Of a stretch of 64,000 nucleotides of DNA, positions 35,394 to 43,232 are shown in pieces (positions within the stretch are counted from its first letter, which is position 1; the number at the start of each line of letters is the position of its first letter). The notes below the pieces were generated by a model. That model saw nothing but the letters and a program-made list of their open reading frames with translations, did not search any database and had not been told where the DNA came from. The translations under genes and the position numbers were made by a program. The DNA is from a virus. Location: IMG/VR virus record IMGVR_UViG_3300023278_002893, positions 186,001 to 250,000 of that record; one strand, given 5' to 3'.

Positions 35394-35827
35394 TAAGTCA
35401 CCTCAAATTTGATTTTACTCCCCTTCCTAATGGGGGTAGTACGCACAGGTTTCTTATCACTCACAGGTTCGATCTCTTCGATCTCGACCTTCGCCACTTG
35501 CGTAAGATAACCACGAGCTATGACCGCACCTTCCATTAAATGAAGGGGATTTCCTGCGTGATTTTTCACCGGAATCTCTAAGATCTGCCTTGGGACGGTG
35601 CCGTCTATTACCAGGGTGCCTGGAAACACCTCAGCAGCCTTCTCATAGATTGAGGGGGTACTGAAAATGGTTAGAACGTATCCAGGTTCTATTTCAAGAG
35701 TGATGTCCGTAGGGATCTTCTTTATTTCTGAAGATTGAATTATTACAGGTTTAGCACATACGAAAGTAAAAATGTTATCTTCGATCGGCGCCTCGACACC
35801 CTTTTTATTGTGAAAGCCTACATTCAT
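35393..35827 (-). CDS. dUTPase-fold protein without obvious catalytic motifs
   Basis: 144 aa from ATG at 35827 (AAGG site). The stretch IPTDITLEIEPGYVLTIFSTPSIYEKAAEVFPGTLVIDG and VPVKNHAGNPLHLMEGAVIARGYL follows the beta order of trimeric dUTPases, but motif III lacks the catalytic GxIDxDY and motif V is missing. Perhaps a regulator or divergent subunit of the neighbouring dUTPase, made by duplication. Confidence 0.6.
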   Translation of the reverse strand: MNVGFHNKKGVEAPIEDNIFTFVCAKPVIIQSSEIKKIPTDITLEIEPGYVLTIFSTPSIYEKAAEVFPGTLVIDGTVPRQILEIPVKNHAGNPLHLMEGAVIARGYLTQVAKVEIEEIEPVSDKKPVRTTPIRKGSKIKFEVT

Positions 35828-35844
35828 AATACGCCTTGAAACCG

Positions 35845-35863
35845 CCTGGGGCAAGGCCCCAGG
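35845..35863 (-). other. Strong leader hairpin, 8 bp
   Basis: CCTGGGGC-AAG-GCCCCAGG is a perfect stem with a 3-base loop, between the 98-residue gene and the dUTPase-fold gene. On the minus strand the tail CGGTTTC is only weakly T-rich; a run of eight T precedes the stem. It may attenuate or protect the downstream message. Confidence 0.5.
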
Positions 35864-35884
35864 TCGGTTGTAAAAAAAACTGGA

Positions 35885-36181
35885 TTACGAATTTCGTCCA
35901 GGGTTATTGCTAGTAGTAACTCCCGGAAGAGTTGCATTACCAACAGGCAGCTTACCTGATCGACCAGTACTGACGGTAGCATTGCCGGTGGAGCTACCTC
36001 GGATCTCCTGATTCTGGAAGTATCCTCGGTTCCACGCCATGCCGTGCTGTGCGCCTGTTACGGGGCCAGCCATGTCGGGGTTACGAGTTGACTCGGGCCC
36101 GAATCCATTAGCATTAGTGTCAAAAATTGCTGCAAGTGCGTCTAGGTTGACGACAGTGCCGTCGTGTTGTAGTACACCCAT
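35885..36181 (-). CDS. Hypothetical protein, 98 aa, behind a structured leader
   Basis: ATG at 36181 with GGAGGG as SD. Sequence is Gly/Asn/Thr-rich and probably disordered after residue 20 (PDMAGPVTGAQHGMAWNRGYFQNQEIRG). Its leader can fold as a four-way junction and contains a perfect anti-SD, so its translation may be controlled by RNA structure. Function unknown. Confidence 0.6.
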   Translation of the reverse strand: MGVLQHDGTVVNLDALAAIFDTNANGFGPESTRNPDMAGPVTGAQHGMAWNRGYFQNQEIRGSSTGNATVSTGRSGKLPVGNATLPGVTTSNNPGRNS

Positions 36182-36213
36182 GTTGTTTCCCTCCGTTACA
36201 TTTTTTTTTATGT

Positions 36214-36324
36214 TATCTTGGGCTGTAGTAGTCGCCGGTGAGAAGGACCGGTTAAGTTAGGCACAGAAGGCCTGGATTAGTCTTGAAAAGACAATCACTC
36301 ACTTATGGAGGGGAACCCAAGATA
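36214..36324 (-). ncRNA. Candidate structured leader RNA (four-way junction)
   Basis: On the minus strand UAUCUUGGG (36324-36316) pairs with CCCAAGAUA (36222-36214), 9 bp. This closes three internal hairpins: GAUUGUCUU/AAGAC-U-AAUC (9 bp, 3-base loop, one bulge), AGGC/GCCU (7-base loop CUUCUGU) and CCGGU/ACCGG (7-base loop CCUUCUC). CCCUCC (36312-36307), unpaired in this fold, is exactly complementary to the GGAGGG SD at 36189-36194. The layout resembles cis-regulatory RNAs, but I do not recognise a known riboswitch class. Confidence 0.5.
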
Positions 36325-36326
36325 TA

Positions 36327-36587
36327 CTATCTAGGAAGCTCAGCTTCGTCTATCCTAGATAAATTTGATAGGTTATTTCCCTCAGTTGCGTCCGCCTCCG
36401 TTCTAACAGCGTTATTACCATAAGCACGGAGTCGAACTGGTTTAAAACCATCCCAATGTCTAACTACTAGATTCTCGTCAAACGCGACGAGGGCGTTTAA
36501 ATCCTTTTTACTTATAGTAAGCACATAATCTTCATCCGGTTCCACCTCTGCCAATACCTCTAAATCCACATATACTGTTTCGTCCAT
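36327..36587 (-). CDS. Hypothetical protein, 86 aa
   Basis: ATG at 36587 (AAAAGGAG site); first gene after the promoter at 36635-36663. Acidic alpha/beta protein beginning MDETVYVDLEVLAEVEPDEDY. Its stop is followed within three bases by the structured leader RNA. Function unknown. Confidence 0.6.
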   Translation of the reverse strand: MDETVYVDLEVLAEVEPDEDYVLTISKKDLNALVAFDENLVVRHWDGFKPVRLRAYGNNAVRTEADATEGNNLSNLSRIDEAELPR

Positions 36588-36634
36588 TTCAAAACTCCTT
36601 TTCCTTGTGAGACGAAGTTTCCTCTCAGTTACCA

Positions 36635-36663
36635 ATCATAAGTTCTTTGGCCAAAGTTGTCAA
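36635..36663 (-). promoter_or_regulatory. Sigma70 promoter with palindromic spacer
   Basis: Minus strand TTGACA (36658-36663), 17-base spacer, TATGAT (36635-36640). The spacer contains the perfect 12-base palindrome CTTTGGCCAAAG (36645-36656), a good candidate operator for a dimeric repressor. The promoter overlaps the 3' region just after the cold-shock gene, so it starts a new transcription unit within the operon. Confidence 0.8.
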
Positions 36664-36681
36664 CCCTACCCAGCCATTTAG

Positions 36682-36912
36682 TTACTCCTGCCCGCCTCGA
36701 ACTACGTTCTCTGCTTGGGGCTTACCGTCGTCTGCATGGACAAGATCGAATATAATAACCTCTCCCTGCTCCAGCTTCTTAAAGCCGTCCATGGTAATCT
36801 TAGTCCAATGAACGAATATATCCTGCTCTTTATCTTCGGCGTCGATCACCTCAGGGCTGTTAATAAAACCATATCCTTTCTTAGCATCAAACCATTTACA
36901 AATACCTTGCAT
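36682..36912 (-). CDS. Cold-shock domain protein
   Basis: 76 aa, ATG at 36912 with TAGGAGT. Shows RNP1-like KGYGFINS and RNP2-like DIFVHW motifs of CspA proteins, plus GEVIIFDLVHADDGKPQAENV. Binds single-stranded RNA or DNA and melts secondary structure. In a genome with many hairpins it could keep transcripts open. The 50-base gap to MetAP holds a 13-base palindrome CGGGAAATTCCCG. Confidence 0.9.
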   Translation of the reverse strand: MQGICKWFDAKKGYGFINSPEVIDAEDKEQDIFVHWTKITMDGFKKLEQGEVIIFDLVHADDGKPQAENVVRGGQE

Positions 36913-36984
36913 GATTGTACTCCTAAATTCCACGAATGGATTGCGGGAATTTCCCGTTATTTTAATTATATGTTTTTTATCTGA

Positions 36985-37746
36985 CTATAGGGATAATATC
37001 TCAGGTTCATCCTCAGAAACACACACCATGTGTTCGATGTGGGTGGCTCTGGAGTAGTCCTTAGTTATAATCGTCCATTTGTCAGGTAGTACTCCTAGTT
37101 CCGCTCGCTGGTACAAAAGCATGGGTTCGAGGCAAAATACCATTCCGGGCTCCAAATCTATACCTTTATTGGATGCTCCAAAATTGGGTACTTGGGGCTC
37201 TTCGTGTACCTTCTGCCCGATAGCGTGTCCGCAGAACTGAAGTACATTCTCATATCCGCTGTGGTAAATAGAGGACTGTATAGCGTTACTGATGTCTCCT
37301 AGTTTGTTTCCGGGACGGCATTTATCAATACCCGCATCTAGTGCCGCACGGGTTGCGTCCATAATCTTCTGATCTTTCTCAGAAGCATCTCCTACGGTAA
37401 ACAATCTTGCAAAATCCGCACACCACCCGTTCAGTACTACTCCGCAATCAATAGAAAGCATATCTCCCTCTTCGAGAGGTTCATCATCGGGTATCCCATG
37501 AACGAGCACGTGGTTTTTGGAAAAACAAATACTAGCAGGGAAATCTGGAACTCCGGGAGGTCCAGGGTACCCTTTGAAAGCAGGCACCGCTCCGTGGTCT
37601 CTAATGTAGGAATCTGCCATCTCGTCTAGAAATGTTCCAGTTACTCCGGGGGCAGCGTTCTCCACTAGTAATGCTAAACAGCCGGAAAGAACTTTCGCAC
37701 TCTCCCGCATCTTCACGACCTGCTCGGGTGTTTTAATTACGGACAC
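36985..37746 (-). CDS. Methionine aminopeptidase (type I)
   Basis: 253 aa, GTG start. Metal ligands are visible: DCGVVLNGWCADFARLF gives the two Asp, FCGHAIGQKVHEEP the His, and PMLLYQ and HIEHMV the Glu residues. Removes initiator Met from nascent proteins, and in a phage may ensure efficient processing of virion proteins. Overlaps the transglycosylase by 14 bases. Confidence 0.92.
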   Translation of the reverse strand: MSVIKTPEQVVKMRESAKVLSGCLALLVENAAPGVTGTFLDEMADSYIRDHGAVPAFKGYPGPPGVPDFPASICFSKNHVLVHGIPDDEPLEEGDMLSIDCGVVLNGWCADFARLFTVGDASEKDQKIMDATRAALDAGIDKCRPGNKLGDISNAIQSSIYHSGYENVLQFCGHAIGQKVHEEPQVPNFGASNKGIDLEPGMVFCLEPMLLYQRAELGVLPDKWTIITKDYSRATHIEHMVCVSEDEPEILSL

Positions 37747-38476
37747 GGTTGGGGAATTCTCCAGGAAGAATGAGAGTTACCTCAGTTAGACCTTCGCGTA
37801 CATCAACAATTACATCTACGTCGTCCTCTAGTCCTAGCAAACGAAGGACTTCTACGAGGGCTGCGTATTTACCCTCTGCCTTCTCAGAAGTATCAAAGGG
37901 ATCGAGAGAACCTCGGTGCTTCTCTGACCCGAGAAGTTCATGCCAGGCTATATACCACTGGGTTACCTCAGGTGCGTAATGTGCTGCTTGGGATCTGTAT
38001 CTAGAAGGCAGTGCTTCAATTGCTGCAAGTGCGTTAGCGTGTCCTCCATGAGTAATCACAAGGTACGCAGCTTTACCCCCAGAATTGTAGAAAGTAAGTA
38101 CAGCCTCTAGTTGGACCTTCTTGTCAGTTACCTTACGATACTTCTTGTGGAACAACCACCAGAGAGTCGCACAAACTGCTTTCACTCCCAGATCAGGATC
38201 TGACGCATCTCTCTTAGTAAAGTTTTCCAGTTCCAACGGATCAGGGCAATCAGGCATAGCAGCAATTTGAGCCACTTGCCTAGAACCGATCCCTGTCATC
38301 TGCCCCAAACCGTAAGCCCCTGTGGGACTAACTGCTTCGGGTTTGAATCTAGATTCTTGGGTGATGAGGGCGCGAACGAGATTAGGATCCAGATCAAAAG
38401 ATTTGGAGTGCTCTTCTATGTATATTCTGATTTCTCTTTCGCGACTCTTCGCACCCTGGGAAATAGTTACTGACAT
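37733..38476 (-). CDS. Soluble lytic transglycosylase-like protein
   Basis: 247 aa. LDPNLVRALITQESRFKPEAVSPTGAYGLGQMT is the SLT motif with the catalytic Glu in TQESRF, and AVLTFYNSGGKAAY the second conserved block (N-S/A-G-x-x-A). No signal peptide. Cleaves peptidoglycan: either a tail-associated lysozyme for DNA entry or the endolysin. Overlaps the GMP reductase-like gene by one base. Confidence 0.85.
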   Translation of the reverse strand: MSVTISQGAKSREREIRIYIEEHSKSFDLDPNLVRALITQESRFKPEAVSPTGAYGLGQMTGIGSRQVAQIAAMPDCPDPLELENFTKRDASDPDLGVKAVCATLWWLFHKKYRKVTDKKVQLEAVLTFYNSGGKAAYLVITHGGHANALAAIEALPSRYRSQAAHYAPEVTQWYIAWHELLGSEKHRGSLDPFDTSEKAEGKYAALVEVLRLLGLEDDVDVIVDVREGLTEVTLILPGEFPNRVRN

Positions 38477-39546
38477 TAGTCCCTCCGTGGGTTGCTTTCG
38501 TATCCGTAGTTGGCGGACACCTGCATAAATTCAGCTTTGCGTTGTAGTTCTTTGATATCTTCAGCACCTGCATAAGTTAGTCCGCTTCTTAGACCTCCGA
38601 GGAGATCGTTAATGGTATCCTGTGCAGAGCCCGTCACCGGGGCCCAGAAGTCAGTTCCCTCAGCAACTGTCTTCTCCTTCAAACCCCCGTAGAAATCGTT
38701 CTGGAAATCCGCACTTGCCTGTCCTCTGTACTTAGCTTGTCTTACAGGAACTCCCTCAGAAATGAAAGAGCAGTCTTCTATTTTATCCCCTGTGGTATAT
38801 ACTGCATTACGTGGGTCTCTTTTTTCAGCAGCACTCTCCTCAGTCAGTGCAAATATTTTACCTATCATTACCGTACAAGCCCCTACCGCAAGAGCCTTTA
38901 CAATGTCCGAAGAGTTTCGAATCCCTCCGTCTGCAATAATTGGTACTCCAAGGTGTACAGCTTCATCCGCGCAGTTCTTAATCGCTGTAAATTGCGGGAC
39001 TCCGAACCCTGTGACGTTACGCGTAGTGCATGCAGCTCCTGGGCCGATACCAACTTTAACTGCATCCGCACCTGCATTAACAAGATCATGATAAGCACGC
39101 GCTGTGCATACATTTCCCGCGATGACTTCCAGGCTTGGACAAGTATTTTTAAGATAACTTATGGTATTAATCATTAACTCAGAGTGTCCATGGGCTACGT
39201 CCAATACTACGCCTTTTAAGTGATGCGCCTCGACAAATCTTTCTAATTCTTTAATACTCTCTTTACCTAAACCAGAACTTAAGAAACAGTTCGGAAAGTC
39301 TGACAACCACTTTATCTTCTGAGCAGAATCTGAAAATCTGTGAAATAAAGGAATTCCTCCATTCCCCACAACGACATGTGCAAGCTCCGTACCTATAACA
39401 GTATCCATGTTTGCAGGAATTAAAGGCAGTTCTATTTTTGTATTCTTTGTAAGCCACGTAGTTAATTGGGGCTCGGCCCTGCTACCGACATTACTATAAC
39501 GAGGTACTAAGCATACATCATCAAAAGTTAAACCTCTGCTTATCAT
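38476..39546 (-). CDS. GMP reductase/IMP dehydrogenase family enzyme (CBS-less)
   Basis: 356 aa from ATG at 39546 (GGAGGTACATC). TIM barrel with GLTFDDVCLVPRYSNV, the catalytic-Cys loop VGIGPGAACTTRNVTGFG, IADGGIRNSSDIVKALA and a C-terminal LLGGLRSGLTYAGAEDIKEL. Length and the absence of CBS domains fit GMP reductase (GMP to IMP) better than full IMP dehydrogenase (IMP to XMP). It would shift purine pools during infection. Preceded by a LAGLIDADG gene whose stop overlaps its start. Confidence 0.85.
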   Translation of the reverse strand: MISRGLTFDDVCLVPRYSNVGSRAEPQLTTWLTKNTKIELPLIPANMDTVIGTELAHVVVGNGGIPLFHRFSDSAQKIKWLSDFPNCFLSSGLGKESIKELERFVEAHHLKGVVLDVAHGHSELMINTISYLKNTCPSLEVIAGNVCTARAYHDLVNAGADAVKVGIGPGAACTTRNVTGFGVPQFTAIKNCADEAVHLGVPIIADGGIRNSSDIVKALAVGACTVMIGKIFALTEESAAEKRDPRNAVYTTGDKIEDCSFISEGVPVRQAKYRGQASADFQNDFYGGLKEKTVAEGTDFWAPVTGSAQDTINDLLGGLRSGLTYAGAEDIKELQRKAEFMQVSANYGYESNPRRD

Positions 39547-40019
39547 GATGTACCTCCGTGATTTAATTCGCTCATTTCCAAATAACAACTATCCCTCTTC
39601 TCGGTGATTTCTTTAGGTAAAGTACTACCCTTTCCCCTCCCACCTTGAAACCGGGGAATCTTCATAAATCTATATGCTAGTTTTATCTGTTCTTTTTTAG
39701 TTACACAATAAGGGAATAGCAACTCTAAAATCTCTAATGTTTTATGGCTACAAACTGACCAGCCATATACTATCTTTCCTTTGACTGTTCGTCTTTTTAT
39801 TTCTAAACATTGCCCATCAAAAATCTCAGCAAGTTTTTCTATTGTGGGTTTGTGTGTCATTCTCACAGAAAGACGCAGTGTATAAGAAGGACTTCTTTCC
39901 CGTCTAGTTTTTGTCTTAGCTCCAGGATAAACTTTACCAACACAATTTACCTTTTGAATGAAAATACTACCTTCTCCATCCACTATTCCCGCAGCCCATG
40001 CTAAATCTGTTTTCTTCAT
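39543..40019 (-). CDS. LAGLIDADG homing endonuclease
   Basis: 158 aa. DLAWAAGIVDGEGSIFIQK (residues 4-22) is a LAGLIDADG signature; a single copy means it should act as a homodimer. Basic throughout, with LRLSVRMTHKPTIEKLAEIF as the strand-helix unit. Sits tightly upstream of the GMP reductase-like gene, a typical place for a free-standing homing enzyme. Confidence 0.88.
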   Translation of the reverse strand: MKKTDLAWAAGIVDGEGSIFIQKVNCVGKVYPGAKTKTRRERSPSYTLRLSVRMTHKPTIEKLAEIFDGQCLEIKRRTVKGKIVYGWSVCSHKTLEILELLFPYCVTKKEQIKLAYRFMKIPRFQGGRGKGSTLPKEITEKRDSCYLEMSELNHGGTS

Positions 40020-40086
40020 AATAATTCCTTTTCTTGTGTCCCATGTTTTTATAGAGTCTGGGACTGAACCCTATCTCTGGAGGAGA

Positions 40087-40245
40087 TTACTCAGGTCTCT
40101 GCGATGACTCCTCAACACAAAGAACCAAGACCGCCTTAATTTCAATAACCTCTTTGCTTTTAAAGGGCAGCGGTGCTTCCTCAAAAAGCGCAGCGCTGGA
40201 AATGGTTCCTGCGCACGTAAGGGCGTGTTCGGTTTTTTCAACCAT
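40087..40245 (-). CDS. Small protein, 52 aa
   Basis: ATG at 40245 with GGAGGTGTTT. Sequence MVEKTEHALTCAGTISSAALF...VIEIKAVLVLCVEESSQRPE; one hydrophobic strand, two Cys. It occupies most of the otherwise empty 350-base gap 40020-40371. Function unknown. Confidence 0.5.
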   Translation of the reverse strand: MVEKTEHALTCAGTISSAALFEEAPLPFKSKEVIEIKAVLVLCVEESSQRPE

Positions 40246-40275
40246 AAACACCTCCATAGGTCTTAATTAGATACC

Positions 40276-40314
40276 CATCCTTCTGGATGTCTACGTCTGA
40301 CCTAAAGGACGTAG
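40276..40314 (-). other. Tandem hairpins
   Basis: CATCC-TTCT-GGATG (40276-40289) and CTACGTC-N10-GACGTAG (40291-40314) lie side by side upstream of the 52-residue gene. Neither is followed by a T-run on the minus strand. Possible mRNA processing or regulatory element in the leader. Confidence 0.4.
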
Positions 40315-40371
40315 CCAAATCTAACTCCTTGTCTGATGGGAGCATTCGCCCTCACCAGTTAAATAATAAGA

Positions 40372-40569
40372 CTAATCTCCCGTAACTTCAATGTTGATTC
40401 CACCGGAACCGTAAGGACCCTTCTTTTTTCTCTTCTTTTTCTTGTCCTCGATTGCGGTAAATCGTCTAGTCTTCTCAGACTCCTTAAAGTCCCGGTCTGC
40501 TTTCCAATCCTTAGCAAACTTCTCGCGATCTTTTTGATCGGCGGGAATATGTTGTCTATGCTCTACCAT
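40372..40569 (-). CDS. Small basic protein, 65 aa
   Basis: ATG at 40569 overlapping the cupin stop, SD GAGG. Lys/Arg/Asp-rich (DKKKKRKKKGPYGSGG near residue 43). Could bind nucleic acid. No family recognised. Confidence 0.5.
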   Translation of the reverse strand: MVEHRQHIPADQKDREKFAKDWKADRDFKESEKTRRFTAIEDKKKKRKKKGPYGSGGINIEVTGD

Positions 40570-40931
40570 TAAATCCTCCCATAGTTATCACGGATTCTTT
40601 CCATGTCCGACTCGTCGAAGTCACCAAAAGAAATCTCCATAAATCTAACGTCAAAGCCCTCATTAACATTCTTGACAGAATGCAAAGTGCCTCTTGGTAT
40701 CCAGATAGGGTATTCCCCTACAGCAACGTCTCGCATGAAGATAGTCTCATCACCTACTAGAGCTATAAGTCCCTGATCTAGTGCTATCCACATCTCATCT
40801 CTGTTAGTGTGTTTCTTATAGGACAATGAATGTCCTGCTTTCACTTTAATGATTTTTACAGTAGTTTTTTCGTTCTCACAAAACTTTACGAACTCACCCC
40901 AAGGTCTAGTGGAGACAGTGGGCTCTTCCAT
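40569..40931 (-). CDS. Cupin protein of the mannose-6-phosphate isomerase type
   Basis: 120 aa. Follows the C-terminal cupin of ManC-type enzymes: RPWGEFVKF, VKAGHSLSYKKHTNRDEMWIALDQG (metal-binding H-x-H-like block), IPRGTLHSVKN and ISFGDFDESDMERIRDNYGR. In bacteria this domain interconverts mannose and fructose 6-phosphates. In the phage it might divert sugar for a modified glycan or DNA, or bind a different ligand. Stand-alone phage copies are rare but known in principle. Confidence 0.75.
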   Translation of the reverse strand: MEEPTVSTRPWGEFVKFCENEKTTVKIIKVKAGHSLSYKKHTNRDEMWIALDQGLIALVGDETIFMRDVAVGEYPIWIPRGTLHSVKNVNEGFDVRFMEISFGDFDESDMERIRDNYGRI

Positions 40932-40993
40932 ATTTAAACCCCCTATAAATATTATGAAACTTATTTTAGTAAAACTATATGGTATCTACTGTA

Positions 40994-42310
40994 TTACTCC
41001 ATAGACGCAGCGAGAGTAAGTCCATTACTCACCGCGTGCAGTGGATCCGCTGCGTGCCTAACCTCTGAAATCTCGATAGGCATGTTCACCGCGCCCAGGG
41101 CCTGTTCGAACTTCTGAATGAAGCCTCGCGGTAGAGATGTACCTCCTGCCACTATAAGTGGGACAGGATCCCTGAACTTGGGTAGAGATGGAGAACTTGC
41201 TAGATCGTGTGCTATGTTCTCTAGGGTATATACTAGGAGGTTACCGTAATACACAGAGATCGCAGCTTGGATCTGATTTCCCGGCTCCGGATTCATAAGA
41301 TCTAGATCTGGGTGTTCCTTCTCCTGCTGGATAATGCTAGGAGTAAGGTTAGTTGCCGTGGCTGCCTGTTGATCTACCCAGTCCCCCGATCTAGAGGTAC
41401 TAAAGGTAACCACAGGATCACCTGCGGAAAGAACAGCCACGTTCATCATTCCCGCACCGCAAGATATTGCGATGCCTGTAAGTCCTTCGTCAAGCAACTC
41501 CGAATAAGCAAGAGCTTCCGCTTCATTCATCGGTTGGGCATCAAATCCTAAACTATCAATAAAAGACTTGATCATGTCCTGGTGAAAGAGTTGATCGAAT
41601 TCAGCATCAATGGGTTTGGCAGGGACAGAGAATACCAAAACCTCATTCTCGGTCTTAGGCTCGCCTACAATCCTCTTAATGAGTTCTTGTAGGATAGGAA
41701 ATGCTTCACTTTCCTGGGGAGCTAAAACTCCACGATGCATGGGTCTCCGAGTGGTGATGTGTCTTTCGTTAGCCATTAGGAATGCATCTTCACCGATGAC
41801 ATAAAAACCGTCGTCCTTTTCTATGTAGGGGGCTTTTCGATCATCTAACCCCTTCTTGAGAATGCTTCGATTGATCTTAGATTTCGGCTCTATTTTGATA
41901 AAGCAATCTCGCATCTTCTTGAAACCAATCTTACCATCATTACCAAAGCGTCCGGCAACGAGGAAAGAGGTTCCGACATCAAGACCTACTCCGTTTGGAA
42001 CATCTTCATCAGGCATAATGAACTCCTTCTTCTTGAGAATTTCTCTCTTCTGAATATCTACAGGCGGTTGAAAGGTAGGTACTACTACCTCTTCTTCCTG
42101 TTCTTCCCCCTCCTGCATTGGAGGTGGAGCAGGTTTTTTCTTTGTATCTTTTTTGCGCCGTTTCTTTCCCACTTGCCGACGTACATCTTCCTTGTGACGT
42201 GTCCTTACGTTCCCGGAAGGAAGTTTAGACGCATCAATGGTTCGGATACCGTCTTTACCTGTCTTAACTACTCCCTTCGCCTCCAAATCCCGAACGCGTG
42301 GATCCGCCAT
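40994..42310 (-). CDS. Actin-like ATPase (MreB/ParM superfamily)
   Basis: 438 aa. Actin-fold motifs in order: phosphate-1 NGVGLDVGTSFLVAG (about 106-120), connect-1 NEAEALAYSELLDEG, phosphate-2 GIAISCGAGMMNVAVL, adenosine loop LIVAGGTSLPRGF, and a C-terminal HAVSNGLTLAA. A charged 95-residue N-extension (KKRRKKDTKKKPAPPP) precedes the fold. Such proteins polymerise into filaments with ATP and segregate plasmids or position phage replication. Coupled to 42310-42840, which could be its adaptor. Confidence 0.85.
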   Translation of the reverse strand: MADPRVRDLEAKGVVKTGKDGIRTIDASKLPSGNVRTRHKEDVRRQVGKKRRKKDTKKKPAPPPMQEGEEQEEEVVVPTFQPPVDIQKREILKKKEFIMPDEDVPNGVGLDVGTSFLVAGRFGNDGKIGFKKMRDCFIKIEPKSKINRSILKKGLDDRKAPYIEKDDGFYVIGEDAFLMANERHITTRRPMHRGVLAPQESEAFPILQELIKRIVGEPKTENEVLVFSVPAKPIDAEFDQLFHQDMIKSFIDSLGFDAQPMNEAEALAYSELLDEGLTGIAISCGAGMMNVAVLSAGDPVVTFSTSRSGDWVDQQAATATNLTPSIIQQEKEHPDLDLMNPEPGNQIQAAISVYYGNLLVYTLENIAHDLASSPSLPKFRDPVPLIVAGGTSLPRGFIQKFEQALGAVNMPIEISEVRHAADPLHAVSNGLTLAASME

Positions 42311-42840
42311 TACTTAGATCCCTTTATCTCCCGCAGGCGCCTCAACTTAGCGGCAGCATCTTCCTCCCCCTCAGACTCCTCCGCAAGTGTGTCTCCGTGA
42401 CTAATACTAACCTCAGAATCTTTATGAGCAATAGAGGTTAGGCTGGTGTGCTTCATACCAGGTCGAGACGTGGGTTTTACAAGACCTGTTCCCACCCCAC
42501 CACCTGAGGAATTGGATATAGAGGACACCACTTCTGTCAGCGCCTCCTTAAGCGCGATAGCAAGTGTATCTGCATCAATGCCATTAGACTCAGCGGGTCT
42601 CCCAAGCAATTCGTTCAACTCCAATGCGAGCTTAATTTGCTCGACCTGCTCGGCATCCGCTTCGTGAAGCCTACCCTCCTTAATAAGCTTGAGTAGATTC
42701 TCTCTGTTATACTTACGCCCTCTTTGTTCTTGGGCGGCTCTAGTTCGCCTTTCGGCATCTGCAACACCCGGCACTGTTTTATCTCCCTTCCAAAATGTCA
42801 AGAAGTTTATCACTCCCCGCGCTCTCGACCTCAGACTCAT
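42310..42840 (-). CDS. Partner of the actin-like protein (unknown), 176 aa
   Basis: ATG at 42840 with GGAGGTAATC. Contains a basic N-region, a coiled helix (NRENLLKLIKEGRLHEADAEQVEQIKLALE) and a Ser/Gly-rich middle. Its last bases overlap the start of the actin-like gene, so they are co-translated. ParM-type systems need a DNA-binding adaptor; this is a guess from position and basic character. Confidence 0.5.
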   Translation of the reverse strand: MSLRSRARGVINFLTFWKGDKTVPGVADAERRTRAAQEQRGRKYNRENLLKLIKEGRLHEADAEQVEQIKLALELNELLGRPAESNGIDADTLAIALKEALTEVVSSISNSSGGGVGTGLVKPTSRPGMKHTSLTSIAHKDSEVSISHGDTLAEESEGEEDAAAKLRRLREIKGSK

Positions 42841-43222
42841 GATTACCTCCGCTACCCGAACCGTTTTCCAGCTTTACAATATGTGATTTCATTTCTGCTA
42901 TTTCTCCAGCATGCTTGTTCACTCTCTTCTTATTACCAGAAAATAAATCATAAGACTTGGAAGCCGTCATATAAGTAGCGACCGCAATGAGTAATTGACT
43001 CATCCCAAACTTCCCCACCTCCACAACATTCCCATCTAAAACTTCGAGGATCTCCAGTTCCGGGGTATGCCAAAACCACCACAGAGGGCAAACGACTAAC
43101 GCAACGACAAAAGACACAACATCAGCCTTATACCTGAAGGAGAAGTTCTTCTTCAAGAGCTGAGTTATGAATATGATTATCGGAACCGCTGCTGCGTTGC
43201 CTAAGAGGGCAAACTCCTCCAA
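42779..43222 (-). CDS. Putative holin, 147 aa
   Basis: TTG start at 43222, preceded by AGGAGG. Three hydrophobic segments (about 7-24, 37-54 and 74-90) and a charged coiled C-end. This shape is holin-like. Overlaps the next gene by 62 bases, suggesting tight regulation. Other small membrane proteins in the window are rival candidates. Confidence 0.55.
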   Translation of the reverse strand: MEEFALLGNAAAVPIIIFITQLLKKNFSFRYKADVVSFVVALVVCPLWWFWHTPELEILEVLDGNVVEVGKFGMSQLLIAVATYMTASKSYDLFSGNKKRVNKHAGEIAEMKSHIVKLENGSGSGGNHESEVESAGSDKLLDILEGR

Positions 43223-43232
43223 AGGCTACCTC

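Noticed and set aside
36934-36984. CGGGAAATTCCCG palindrome as a terminator after MetAP
   Set aside because: No T-run on the minus strand and only a 5-bp stem; left as a note under the cold-shock gene.
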